DNA of 64,000 nucleotides from Saururus chinensis (GCA_035235625.1 CP141145.1:2914001-2978000); one strand, 5' to 3'; positions 49,013 to 61,696 are shown, counted from the stretch's first letter. Notes: generated by a model from the letters alone, not told the origin. Numbers and translations are program-made.

Positions 49013-49395
49013 CACTACTACAAGCACAATTAGCAACACTTTTAAGCATCACTAATAAAGTACAAGTGTCACTAATGACTATTAGTGATGCTTAAGAAGC
49101 GTCGCTAACTGCATCAATAAAAATGGAATTGCTATTGTTCATTCTTGTAGCCTATGATAAAACATCGCTAATAGTTTTCTATTACTGATGTTTGTTTTTT
49201 GTCACTAATTATTTTATTTTTCTGATGCTTTATTAAACATCAGTAATAGTTAATTATTAGCAACACTTAATTCTAATCATCTCTAATAATTACCTATTAG
49301 TGACGCTTCATAAAGTGTCACTAATATAAAAAAAAATTTAAAAATATAAGCGTCTTATTAGTGACCCTTATCTATGTGTCACAAATAAACACCCA
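49013..49395. mobile_element. One end of a CACTA (En/Spm-type) DNA transposon
   Basis: CACTACTACAAGCAC at 49013 is a standard plant CACTA terminus. It is followed by repeated subterminal motifs (attagtgacgctt, agtgtcactaat, atcgctaatag) in both orientations to about 49380. The end lies directly in copia RT sequence. The matching other end (cttgtagtagtg) is not found within the window, so the element is truncated or rearranged. Confidence 0.82.
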
Positions 49396-50800
49396 TGGAA
49401 GGCCGTATCAACTAATATGGTTACATATCGGCCAATACACATCCGTATAAGTCATGAGTGATATGGCACGAAACCTGATACGATGGGCACATAAATTATC
49501 GGCACGAATGCCGTGTTTCAACTGTATTGATCCGATCCAGCTCAATCCGCTGCAAACCCAATGCCTAAACAAGGGACAAAAAAAGCTCTTCACCTCCCCT
49601 ACCATGTTCCTGTTTTGGCTTCTCTCACACACCTCCCCTACAGATTCCCTGCTCAACCAACACCCCCACTCCCTTCGCTCGAATTTGTGAACAAAACTTC
49701 GGGTAATAGAATAAAACTTTTGAGTCTCTTCACCGTCTTAGAATTGGATCAGAAGGAAAGTGCGATCTGCAGAGGGCTATCTATAAGAGAGAGGGCGATC
49801 TGTAGAGGGAGAGCACGATTGGAGAAGAAAGAGGGTGAGGGCTCTAAGTGTTGTCTTCCTTTTCCTCTTATTCGCCAAGATAGAGGGCGAGGGCGGCGAT
49901 CTATCTTCCCTATGCTGTCTTGCTACTGCAGCTCTCAGCCTTAGTGCCTCATGCTGATGGATTAGAGGGAGAGGGCACCTCCAATCTTCCTTTCCCATCT
50001 CCAATCTTTTGTTTTCTCCGATCTATCTTCGCATGTACGATGAAGACGCCTCTTGTGCCTGCGCGATGAAGAAGCTATTTGCTAAGGGAGGCCTCACTGC
50101 AATCGAACGGCTCCCTCCCTCTCCTTGTGTATGATGAAGAAGTTAGTTTTTTTATTACCATATGGCCCAACATTCATTATTGGATGCTGATTGGTATGGG
50201 TTGTTATATTATGCTGATTACATGAATTTGTTTTTTGGCATCAACATTTATAGAGTACTACTATTCCTTGGGGCAACATCTTTCAGCCCACCACACATGG
50301 CCACCATCTCGTAATGGTGGTTGTTGTTGTTGTTGCCACTGAAGACAGGTTTCGGTGGGTTGGGATAAGAGGCCAGATAGGTGAGCCACCAACGGAAAGT
50401 GGGTGGGTTGTCCACCGGCCATCAGCTGGCCGTACTGCTGCCCAATCTCCATCACTAACAGTGGGAGTCCGGGAGCTAGCTACTTCCTCATTTTCATTAC
50501 AAGGATGGGTAGAAGCAGGAGACTCGGATCATGTCCACCACAAAGAGGAGCCAATTTATGCACAAACAACACCCTAGCCCCATCTCAAGACTCAACTTCC
50601 TCGCTCTCTTTCTCTCTAATGGTGATTGCTTACATACAATGCTCCTTTTTTTCTCTTTCCTTCTCTCAGTCGCTCTTTGTGGTTGTAAAGAATCTCTTGA
50701 ATGCAAAGTTCTATGTAATACTTATTAAGTCTAAATGTTTGATGCCATTTTGCCCCTCTTTTTCGTTGATTCTATTGGGTTCTGAATAGATAAAACATCA
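49396..50800. other. GC-richer DNA, possible transposon interior or gene fragment
   Basis: Higher GC with CT-rich patches. A minus-strand frame at 50261-50455 includes a glutamine run (QWQQQQQPP) and plus-strand frames cover the same DNA; none is recognised. This may be sequence carried by the CACTA element or an old gene fragment. I cannot support a gene. Confidence 0.3.
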
Positions 50801-50808
50801 TTGCTGCA

Positions 50809-51300
50809 ACTGGACATTGGCCTCAACAATTAGAGAATTTATGGATGTTGGCCTCGGTAATTAGAGAATTTATGTCCTTCCTTTAGGATTTGGAAAATAT
50901 TAAAACTAAAGCATATGCAGATGAAATTAAAGAATTTATGTCCTTTATGACTTAGAAAATATCATAACTAAAGCATATGCAGATTCAATTAAATTTTTTA
51001 CTGGGGCCCTACCAATTTTTAAAGTAAATTTCTTATATGGACTATTGGCTTACATTCTTCGAGTTTTATATTCTCTTTTGAAGAATATGCTTATTTTGTT
51101 GAATAAAATTGGTCATGAATACATGTTTACAATTGGTTTAAATATTAATTATGAGTTGGACCCATAATTTGCAATACATAATCTCAGATGTATAGGTTGT
51201 TTTTGAATGTTGTTTGCTTGGATTTGTTTATCTTTAAATAAATTATATAGGTTGTCTTTGAATGCAATGCTTTTGAATGTTGTTTGCTTGGATCTTTTTG
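50809..51300. repeat. Short direct repeats
   Basis: attagagaatttatg occurs twice 34 bp apart (50829, 50863). aactaaagcatatgcaga occurs at about 50905 and 50966. ttttgaatgttgtttgcttggat occurs in two copies about 70 bp apart (51202 and 51272). These are three independent small duplications in one stretch. Confidence 0.65.
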
Positions 51301-52229
51301 TCTGTAGGGGTCATCAGAATTTGAGCTCTTATAGAGGTTGACATGTAAGTCAATCACAATGGCATCACCACAAGCGATATGACCAAACTGCTTCAATTCA
51401 ACATGATATTAGTTGCAGCCAACCTTTCACCCTGGGATAACATTGCACAAGGGATTCAAAATATAAGTGTTAGGGCGAACCAACTTGAATATGGATATGG
51501 ACATAATGGAGATAATACACAATCTTATTCATACAATAGTTATGGTTTTGGATCTCAAAATTATTCTTAGTCTCAAACTTAAAACTACCCAACATTAGTT
51601 CACAATTATTCCACATTCGATAGTGCAATTTAGATGGAGTCAACAACTTTATTAGTTTTATAATGATCAATATATTAAGCATTATCATAATTATATGAGT
51701 TGGGCTCAATATTGCAACCATGTGAATCAATTAAATCATCAAGACTCGATAAATGATGACAATAATGGTTATGAGCATCCTCATAACTCTTTTTGGATTT
51801 AAGAGGTATACTAATTTTCAAAAGGCTTTAATAAATTTATATTACCATAGTTCTATATATTTTTCTTACCAAGTATATTTGCTTTTGTAGGTTTGGATGA
51901 AAATACTATGGTCTACATATACTACCTTTTAAGTCTTTTAATATTTGTAGTTGTTGTGTTGACAATATAGTATTTTTAATTGATAAGACATTGATAATAT
52001 AATATTTTATTATCTTCTACTGTTATGCATATTGTACTTTGAACTAATTTATATTTTCTTATGGTGTTATTACTCATTGATTATGGCTCTATATTCAATC
52101 ATATAATTTAGTGTCTTACTATACTCTAAACGAAGTATTATAATGATATATTATTAGTTATAATATTTTTTATGTGTATCAAAGGGTTTACGACTATTTT
52201 GGCACGTACCAAGAGTATCAGCACGTACC
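51301..52229. other. AT-rich DNA, nothing firmly recognised
   Basis: A 63-codon plus-strand frame at 51379-51570 has a tyrosine/glycine-rich tail (YGYGHNGDNTQSYSYNSYG). It has no family match that I can see and may be low-complexity chance. Confidence 0.3.
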
Positions 52230-54249
52230 CAAGTCCTCCTACTTCTTTGCTCTTGAATGCCCCACTCATGCTTGGACTCCACATAGACATCCCCAAAACC
52301 TGAAATCTTATGATTTCCTCCCTTTGAAATATGGTGTATACGTTCCTAGAGTTCGAAATAAAAATCTTCCTACAAATTTATGAAATAATTGCAAGCTACG
52401 ATTCATGGATGTGACCATCATTATGTTGATTCCACTAACAGTTAAAATCATTGTTCACAAATTGTGAGCACTGCCACATAGATTAGTTTCTAGTAGAAAT
52501 GAAAATTTGAAAATAAAATATTACCTTCTTTGAAAAATACGGGCTGTCACAATCAAGTCCCAAAAACTTCATGTTTTCAAAATGCATAAAACCCGAAATT
52601 TAACAAATAAAATTTCAATAAAGTTTAGCTTGATGTATATCTAGGCCAAACGAATGAATTATAGAAAAGCGAATCTCAAAGAAATGGACTAAAAATTGAA
52701 GATTTAATTTCGGCACTTATTTCAACAATTTGATGAAACCTGGTGAAATCTCAAGAAATTTGACTATAATGTCCAAATTTACTTCAAATCTGACTAAGAC
52801 ACACGTCTAATGATGGTCGTACTACCATAGCAATTACTTTGGTCGTACAACCAGATAGTTTGGACTCTGGCATTTTCTTGAGACTCAATTGCATGTGCAA
52901 CCCGATCCATTGGCTATGAGTGTCTTTTGTTTGTTACTTTTTGAAAATTTAGAAATTCAAATAAAAGTTAATCAATCTTAAGATTGGAATGTAACCTCAA
53001 ATAAGTAAAATAACCTAATTATTTACTCTATAACTCAAGAAAATAGCAAATCAAAATCACATGTTCAGCTCTTGGTCCATACTATTCAAAATCATAATTT
53101 AAGCATTACACAACCAAAAATTTATGCCCTTGTGACCTTACTTTGATTAGTCTACTCCTTGGTTTGTATATTTTAAGCTTGTTTTCTTAAATTTTATGCT
53201 TAAACTAATCAAGATGAGATAAAGTTATCTATACTCTATCATAGATAAGGTTATTTTTTTTCCATTCACTTGATTAATTCCCTTATATATCATGCATTCT
53301 ATTTGATTGTATGATAAAAAAAATTCATCATTTACACCCTTGACTTTTTCAATTTTGATTTTTTTTATTTTTATTAGGACTTAGTTTTTTCTAAATAATG
53401 TCAACTTGCCCTTTTTCTTTCATGTGCCTTTCATCTTTTGGATGTCAAGTAGATGATGCCTTTCACTCTTTCAAGGAGATGACGTAGCCTTCTCCATCAT
53501 CTTTACAAGGATTTTTCTTTTTTCTCTTTTTCTTTTCAACATGAACCTTCAAAGCCTTTGTAAAAGGAAAGAAATTATAGCAAATTCTTGTTGGAATTTT
53601 GGCAAGTTCCATGAGTTTTGATTTCCTAGACTAAACCAAAATATGAACTTAGAAATTTTCAAGTATCATAGATTTCATATTTAAGTTCTTATCTTAAAAT
53701 TGACTTGAGTTTTATGATGTGTGCAATGTTTTAGAAAACTAGAGACATATAACGTAAAAATGAAGAAAATTAATATAATCTTTACTCACCTTAGTGCATT
53801 CTTCTCTTAATTAAAGACAACATCACCCATAATGTATTTCAGCTTGAAGTATAAATTCTCTAGTATTGAGGAGATTGAACTGAACATCGAAAACTAAGAA
53901 AACACTACAAAATCTAATGCATAAACTATTTTTTTTATATATTCATTTTTTCTATTTTTATTAAACTATCGATATAAAATAAACAATAAGGAAATCAAAA
54001 TTAAACAAACCATAAAAACCATACTAATCCCATATGATTGAAAGAATTAATCCATAGGCTCTTTGTAATTTTTTTTACTTTTTGAAAGAGACACCTTTTT
54101 TTGCTTAAAAGCCTAATCCCTAATGCAATCCAAGGGTATTGAGGATGGTGAAAATTTCTTTTTTTCGAACTTGTATCCTAAGGTTTTTCGTGTATTCCTA
54201 TATATAATGCCTTTTTTAATGATTGAAATTTGGATTAAGAATGTTGGGA

Positions 54250-55340
54250 AGTTTTTTTGGCTTTATAGTATGAAAAACTTAGAACGGACTTGGTAGTTTG
54301 TATGGGTACTATTTCCTTTACAAAATTTGTAACAACTTTTGAACATGAAGAATTTTTTCAATGTATCCAAATCTTCTATTATCACAACTACCTTATCCAA
54401 TGTACAAAATCTCATCTAATTTCATTTGCCTACAATAAATATTTTTAGTTTTTCTTTAAAGTTTTAAAGTCATTACATAGATCTTTAAACTTTTACAAGC
54501 ATGACTTATTTGTTTCTATTTTCTCATGAACTTCATCAGATGGTTCATTAGATGGTTCATGATCAGCTTCAACATTGTTCGATCCTTGAGATCCATACTT
54601 TTTCGGGTAATTTTTCTCTACACTTTTATGCAAAGCAATATAGTTGCATATAATATCATCAGAAACATTAAAGAAAATTAAAGTCATGATATATCAAATA
54701 AGTACAAGCAACCAAGGAGAAACAATTCTGGAGAGGGTAAAGATCAATAGCAACACAAAGCAAATATCCATATTTTCTATACCTCGACTACCGCTTGGAG
54801 TATAAGATTATTCAACATTGAGAATGACTAGAGTGCTTTTAACCCAAAATTACTAAAAGACTACAAGATGGAGCCACTTGGTTGGGAATTCTAAACTACT
54901 ATCCATAAACTTTTTCATGTGGAAATCTGTCATGGTAAAAAATAAGTGACCCACCCTTGGTTGATTAACTAATTCACTAAGAAGATTTAGAACTCAAAAA
55001 GACTTAACCTTTACTATAACTTTAAAAGTCAATCTCTAAATTTCCCTTGGCTACTAATGTCTTTCTAGAAACTTTTGAATGTTTTTGTTCTTCATCTCCT
55101 CTAACACAATCTCCCACCGAAGTTTCTATCAAAGTGCATCTTGCTTTGCACCATCTTTAACATGATGGATCTTGACCTCTCAACAACTCCTCCAGCTTTG
55201 ACAAATCACCTTGATCTCTTCATTAAATCAAAATGAGGCTTGTAAAACATTTCCAATCTCACCAATCTTCTTCATTTACTTTGACCCTAAAGTTATGCGT
55301 GAAGCTAAATACAAAAATCTACCAAGCTACTACATAGACA
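54250..55340 (-). mobile_element. Ty1/copia gag-region relic (right arm)
   Basis: Inverted copy of the relic at 8580-10060. The open stretch at 54493-54687 matches the left frame at 9141 nearly word for word at its start (CNYIALHKSVEKNYPKKYG). It is broken. Confidence 0.55.
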
Positions 55341-55488
55341 ATGAAATTTATTGGATTCCAATGGCTGCATAAAATATCTCCCAATGCACAATAGCCAATG
55401 AAAACACTATTTTCTCAATGCACTCAAGAGAATAATAAAAAATATCTCTAACTTTCTCTTGCTTTCACTTGTTTTTACCATGTTATTT

Positions 55489-55580
55489 ATATATATAGAG
55501 AGAGAGAGGGGGGGAGAGAAAATGAGGGAGAGAAAATGAGAGAGAGAGGAAGAGAGAAAAAGAGAGCGAGAGAGAAATAG
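55489..55580. repeat. TA/GA microsatellite (right-arm counterpart)
   Basis: A short TA run followed by gagag, ggggg and gagaaaatgag units. It corresponds to 8314-8395 but differs in length and unit composition. Confidence 0.9.
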
Positions 55581-56393
55581 AAACTTTTAATGAGAATGAA
55601 ATTCCACTTGGAATGACATTGTTTGTTGCAAAACCAAGTTCAACCAATTGATTGTTACAGTGTACCCTGATCGACCACTATAAAAACTATTCAATCGTAA
55701 TAGTGCTGCTTATTGTTCAATGTAGTGTTTGTATAGCACCTCACTTTTATAGTGCAACTACAATATTGCTAAAATTCCCAATACACTTAGCATTCCCAAT
55801 CAATCCCATTTCTACCCCAATCTACTGTAGATAAAGAATTAGCACACATATGTAATATTCCCTTCTTTTAGAATATTTTATCCATGTGTGTTTTACCTGA
55901 CAACCACTTTTTGGTTTTCATATTTTGCTTCATTTTCTATAGTAGACAAACACGAGCGGAGGCCACCATAAGGTATTTCATATGTCGGAGGTATAGCCCA
56001 CTGTTAGTAATAAAACAAAAAATCTTGACTCTCTACTGCACATGAAGCAGACTTCAGGTAGCCCATGACTCACTATCAAATCCTCCACAATGACTAACCA
56101 CCATCAAAATATTACATAAAGTCATAAGTCAGAACTCCATCAAAGAAGAAAAGGGAAGGGGACCAAGTTTTTGTCACAAATCAATGGAAATGTTGTTTGT
56201 AATGTTGTAAGTAGGAGATCACTTCATTATTTTTTAGTTTTTCTTCTTCCTGAATGCTAATAAATAACTATGTCATTGTTTATTTGTTTGGAAATACTCA
56301 TAAAGTTGAAAAGATCCCTATTTTGAGTATATATTTATTTCATAAATTTCAGAAGGAAAAGTTCTACTGTAAAAATAATTTTTAATTTCTCAG

Positions 56394-56459
56394 GTTTCAT
56401 GTCCCTCCTGCCTTTATATTGAGGAAGCATCTGCTTGCCATCCATCCTCAGTAGCTAAG
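56394..56459 (+). pseudogene. Orphan 66 nt exon of an unrecognised gene (right copy)
   Basis: Bounded by tttctcag and gtaaga; reads VSCPSCLYIEEA then SACHPSSVAK. It keeps the frame and both splice sites of the copy at 7469-7534 with one residue change. The protein is not recognised. Confidence 0.45.
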
Positions 56460-57616
56460 GTAAGAAGAATTGCCAAAATTCTTGCTCTGTCTCTTGCACT
56501 CACTCTTTCTCATTCCCCTTATTAGAGGGTCTTTTCCCATGTATAGCACAAAACTTTTCCCTTGTATAACACAAAGGTTATAAGTTTCTTATCTGCCCCT
56601 ATAAATTGTGTGATTTTGTCCCTAATTTATCTGTATTAGATACAGTTTCTCTGGTATTACTGTTTGCTTTTGCTTCCTTATTTTTTCATGCATTCATTTT
56701 TTGGCAGATGACTCTAAATGAAGGCTGATCCAAAGTTACTGATTTTTCCATGATTTGGCATTTACGTTCAGTCTTTTATTTTAAGGAAAAAATTGTAATG
56801 CTGTATTTCTTGTAGTGAAGTATAAATACTTATTGGATATGAGGTTTTTGCTACTATGCTTCCGTGTATCTTTCTCTGTGAAAAAATGTTCAATTTGCAT
56901 TCACATGCTTTATATCATTTCGAATTTAGAGGTTTTTTTTACTCATTTTGGTTACTTGAGGCAATTGGGATTTCTTATAGGCATGTAGAACAAAGTGAAT
57001 TTCATTTAACTTCCATGATCTCATCCTTCAAGCACATGTTGAGTCCAAATAATAAAAAAAAGAGGGGATCGTATGAAGATGCTGGCCACATGTGCCTTTT
57101 GTTTTACTATAAGGGGCAATGAGATGTAACCTCTGAAAAAATGTGGGATTCATAAGAAAACCTAATAATATAGAGAAAAAATTTATTAAAATGGACAAAA
57201 TCTCAATTAAAGTATTAATCATTTATAAGCTACTTTATAATTTTCTACTTTGTACAAGGTATAAGGGAAGCCAAAAACCAATGATGTCAAACAAAAGCTT
57301 TTAAGCAAAAACTCATAAGTTGCAAAAAAAAAATAGCAAATTCCCTGAATTTTCTTCCTCAACAGCAGCAAAAAAGTGCCACCGAATCGTATCTATGATT
57401 GCAGTAGTCCTCAACAGGATCAAATTTTTGCAGCTCGTAGGAGCATTTCCAAATCTGAGGGCATCATTCCTCCTCTCCTCATTTCATCTATTCTCTATCT
57501 CCCTTTCTCCTTGATTATGCTGCTCCTAGCTGTGAGAGGCGGGAAAAGAAGGGTGAGAGGCGGTTGAGGAGAAGGTTGATATCATAAAACAATTGAAAGA
57601 TTAATTGAAGACTAAC

Positions 57617-58765
57617 CATTAGTCCAAGTTCTACGGCTGGATTAATTCTATCCTCATTGTAATCTAAGTTTGTGCATGCCTGCCCAAATTCCTCTTCGTC
57701 AAGAAGCTCCCTATATTAGGTGAATGAGAACAATCTGGTATATTTCATGGCTGTTAAATGATAAAATTGTCTTAGACAAAATATACTTTTAGGTTCATCG
57801 CTCCATACCTGGGTTCCATGAGTAGGGCCTCCTCAAAGGAAGAGTCACTGGATAATAACTGTAATAGTTCTAAATGGAAGAAACACATATACTCAATAAA
57901 GAGTGAAACCGAGAACAAAAATAAGAACATGATTGTAGCACAACAAGTCCCATGTTCCTACCCAGGGCTCCACATATTCTTTTTCCATTGCTTGAGTTTC
58001 AAATGCAAAGACCCATCTAATAAAAAACAACAAAAATTTTCAAACACGTACACTTATAGATGCCAGAAAACTACACTCATATGCACCCAAACGAGATGAC
58101 ATCAGCGTATCAGCATATGGAAACCCACTTTGGTTATTTGCACTGGCTGCAGTGCTAGGCCACTCGGGAAAAACAAACGCCCTTCAGGAAGTGATCGTAG
58201 TGGGGTAACCAAATGCAACATGGACAGATTGGGCTGCAAAGCATCAAATTTTGAGAGCTGAGCACAGTATGTAACAGGAATCCTAATTGTACAAATAATA
58301 AAATTTCTTACAGACTTATAATCCACATGATGCCCTAGCTTCGTAAGGTAAAGTTCTTTAACGAACAGATTTTTTTTTCATGCACTACAAGAACATATTT
58401 AATTTTCTTCCTATAACAATTCACATCTGTTGCTTTCTCATAAGCGAAAATCTTATTCACTACCAATCATGACTTCATCTTATTTATACGCTTCGTCCAT
58501 TTTACTAAAAGATGACTAAACCTCCCATATGAGCTTTGTCTCAAAAACCAGCCTCTATGCCCATGAGAAAATCTTGTTTGTTTGGGTTTAATATTATGCT
58601 GCAACTGATCCTTCTTTATGTGCGTTTGCCACTTGGTTTTTAAGGCACAAAAATGGTCAAGAAAACAATAACAGCCCAGAAAAGAAGAATGCTCACATTT
58701 CCTTTCAGCTTTAGGTCCCTTCCTTCCCAAACCGTCCTCAGTCTGTTCAAGGAAATAACTCACGT
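57617..58765 (-). pseudogene. RNA polymerase III subunit RPC4, internal exons, right copy
   Basis: Exons on the minus strand with GT/AG borders: 58697-58765 (DGLGRKGPKAERK), 57962-58016 (VFAFETQAMEKEYVEPW), 57809-57869 (NYYSYYPVTLPLRRPYSWNP) and 57617-57710 (ELLDEEEFGQA...VELGLM). The EYVEPW exon and the intron at 57870-57961 are present here and join in phase to the next exon, as in the intact family; the left copy lost them. A VAFGYPT stretch near 58215 is followed by a stop in the same way as in the left copy. The 5' exons (start, KFTPK region) lie outside the duplicated segment, and the C-terminal exons are missing as in the left copy. It has no promoter of its own in view, so it is very likely a pseudogene. 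Confidence 0.82.
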
Positions 58766-59058
58766 CTATTAGAAAGAACAAGAAATAAGAGTTCCAGGTG
58801 CAGGAAATAACATAAATGTTAAGTAGGATAAAGCTATTATCACCAATACTACTATTAAAGGGAAAAAGTGGGCAAAACTTTTTACCATAAAAATCCTAAA
58901 TTACCCCTAACACACCTAAAGTATTATCTATGAACTCTTATTTATATACCGGACAAAATTGCTAAACTAAACTTGAAGCTCGACTTACATATGATAATAA
59001 GACTCTAAATTTTTGGAGTGCAACACGTGCATTCTACCAGCAATAATAAATAAAAATT

Positions 59059-59490
59059 CACTCATAAAACACTCATCTTTTATAAGTGTAAACTTCAAGT
59101 TAAAAATTACATCTCATTTAATTCTCATCTTCATAAACTTTTGTTAAGTTTCTTTTCCTAGTAAAAAGATGAAGTATGTAATGTTCTATCTTTTTTCTTG
59201 AACCTTTGTCTTTGCTCCCCTTTTGATTTAATTAAAGGGAGTCTTCTCCCCCTTTCACCTCATAAAAAAAAGTAACATTACAACCTAATTTTTTACAATA
59301 ATTAAACAAATCACACTATACCGTGCAATTATATGGGCTAGTAATAGCTCAAGTTGGGCAAACAACTTTTTTATACATAAATAAAATTTCCAATTCCTTA
59401 TTTATGGTTCTTTGATGAGAATCAAGCGGCTAGTATTTATGCAATGACGAAAAAAATCATTATAAAATTATTTAGAATGAAAGAAACACA
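59059..59490. other. AT-rich DNA beyond the right arm
   Basis: No gene or transposon end is recognised. The RPC4 reading does not continue here. Confidence 0.4.
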
Positions 59491-59496
59491 TGCACG

Positions 59497-59513
59497 TGCA
59501 CACACACACACCC

Positions 59514-59592
<79 letters not shown>

Positions 59593-59745
59593 CATATATA
59601 TATATATATATATATGTGTATATATACATGTATACTTATATATATATACACACACACATATATATGTGTATATATATACGTGTGTGTATATATATAAGTA
59701 TACATACACACATACACACACACACATGTATATATATATATATGA
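59497..59745. repeat. Compound (CA)n/(TA)n/(TG)n microsatellite
   Basis: About 250 bp of alternating purine-pyrimidine sequence: CA units, TA units, a (TG) run of about 28 units at 59534-59588, then mixed TA, TG and CA blocks. Several long open frames in all directions here are only translations of the dinucleotide repeats. Confidence 0.98.
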
Positions 59746-59929
59746 GCATAAGTTGTCTAGCAACTTTGGCTCTTAAGTTATTTGGCATCAACATATTTAT
59801 GCCTCCACTGTATATTCTTCTCGTATAACTTTATAATGGCAGGATGTGGATGAGATAATGAAAGAATCTTTGTACGTAGATGAGCATATATGGTAATGTG
59901 GACTTTGCTCGAATTGGAGGGATTGTTGA

Positions 59930-60622
59930 GTGGCTAGTCGGTGGAAGCATGGCGGTCACAAGCCCGGGGGGTGGCGCACCAATAAAAAATCCAAGCTTTA
60001 TGACAATCTACACTCAAACATGCATATATACACACATACATAAACAATAAACCATTAATCAAAGTGCATGGATAATATGAAATTGAATTAAGGAACAAGG
60101 ACATACTAACCTTGGGCAGCCCTTTGCACGCCCTTAAATCAATCACAACGCCCTCCAAGATCAAAGGAAATCAAGTAGGATTGGAGAATACCTTTCATAT
60201 GTGTTGATTCTGTGTTGATCCCTAAAACCCTTCACACTTAAATGCAAAATCAGTGAGGAAGACACCCCAAAGCAAGCCCTTGACGTCCCAAACAGTGAGA
60301 GAAGAGGAGAGGGGCGGCCATCAAGGGTTTTCTCCAAAGCCTTAGAGAGCTACACCAAGGGGGAGAGAGACGGCCGGATTGGGAGAGGGAGACGATGTGG
60401 GGAGCGGACTACTCGCATAGGGCATTCTGTCCCCCTTCTTTCCTTTTTTATATCCCCCTCTATTCCTTTCTCAAGCGGGTGTATAGACGGGCTTTCTTGT
60501 AACGGGCTTCCCTTGCTGATTTTTTCAGTTTAACTAGAGGGTCATACACAACGGAAGTGGGCTCTGACTCTCAAAGTCCGCGGAGGCCTGGACCACTTGC
60601 ACATGGCCACGCCCGTGACAGG
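59930..60622 (-). mobile_element. LTR-like segment with TATA box
   Basis: On the minus strand it would start TGTCACGGGCGTGGCC at 60622. A TATA box (ggatataaaaaa, about 60445-60456) is followed by GC-rich leader-like sequence, which fits U3/R/U5 of a gypsy-type LTR. The left limit near 59930 is approximate and no target duplication was found, so this could instead be part of another repeat. Confidence 0.4.
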
Positions 60623-60995
60623 GTTGACCCATCGCTAACCATAGGTCCTACCATCAATACATAATTCGTGCGTCTGGGCCCTACAATGTGTTAATGCACA
60701 TCCTAGTCGCATGCCTAGTATGCGTGTGTGACTTAGTTGGATCCCAACCAAATTAGTATTATGATGGCACAAGTGGGGTCGATGCAACCTATTGCGGTGG
60801 TAGCAAAGCGGACTATCTGTGACACATGCTGGGGCACACACTCATGTGGAAGTGTTGTATAGTAGGTGTGTATGCATTGCAGGAACGAGCCTATGTGTTG
60901 CACACCATGTATGCAAGTGTTGTAGGGAAGGCCCGCATCGTTGCGCAACATGTATGGGCAATGTTGTGCAGAAAGCACGCAACAAAACATACACA

Positions 60996-61027
60996 TAGTT
61001 GGCTATGTTGGGAGACATAGCCAACTA
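60996..61027. repeat. Perfect 13 bp stem hairpin
   Basis: tagttggctatgt at 60996-61008 pairs with acatagccaacta at 61015-61027 around a 6 nt loop. No T-run follows, so it is not a typical terminator. Confidence 0.85.
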
Positions 61028-61179
61028 ACACATATTTAGATTCTTAAGATGTCCTCTCCTCCCTGAATTCTGTTGGAGAGTCTCTTTGAGTGTTTTGGGG
61101 CATTTGGCAAACTTTGCATAAAGCATGCCCGTACAGCCACTTTGGCTGTTACTCCAGTAGAATGGGAAAAAGCTCTTAT

Positions 61180-61290
61180 TCTATATTGGGGGGGACATGG
61201 TGAGATGAATGGTCAAAGCTGTTGGTATGATGCCTAGCCTTGCAACCGGCTGTCTCGGATGACAAATGCTATATTGGGGGGGACATGGCT
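61180..61290. repeat. Short direct repeat
   Basis: The stretch tatattgggggggacatgg occurs near 61182 and again near 61271, about 90 bp apart, with the text between unrelated. Confidence 0.7.
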
Positions 61291-61554
61291 TTCAATATTC
61301 AACATGTCTTAATTTTAAACTATATATAAATTAACCACTCTTTGAAGATATCGTCCTGTGTTATCCAAAAATGGATGTCTACTACAAAACAAAATATATA
61401 TGATCACACTTATGCTCCAAACAACTAATTCATGCTTACATTTATGTTTAAGCACCTCTAGTTTAACATAAAATGTACTAAACAAACACTATAAATAGTG
61501 TAGACAAGTCTAATAGACTAACACTATAATAATAAGGTTCTTTATTATTTATAG

Positions 61555-61696
61555 TCGGGTAAAAGTCGGGTTGGTCGGGTTTTGTGGGTCGGGTACGACC
61601 TGACCCTAAATTCAAAATGGGTCAAGAGCCTAAGCCCTGACCCTACCTATAGTCTGGTTGGGTGTAGGGTTAAACGGGTCAGGTTGGATTTTCATA
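61555..61696. mobile_element. hAT-type transposon end
   Basis: A gggtcgggt-rich stretch ends in ggttggattttcatagcccta. Read from the other strand this is TAGGGCTATGAAAATCC followed by repeated GACCC motifs, a common form of plant non-autonomous hAT ends. The opposite end is not found. It abuts the long-LTR copy at 61697. Confidence 0.45.

Larger units (their letters stand above)
52230..59058. repeat. Right arm of the large inverted duplication
   Basis: Reverse complement of 4959-11893. It starts at caagtcctcctac within an LTR-like sequence (terminus at 52551) and ends at aataaataaaaatt, inside what was an RPC4 intron. Beyond 59058 there is no match to the DNA left of 4959, so the RPC4 5' exons were not included. 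Confidence 0.92.

Noticed and set aside
59437-59828. Several overlapping frames of 83-112 codons on both strands
   Set aside because: They translate only the dinucleotide microsatellite (runs of Y, I, H, T, C, V) and are not genes.
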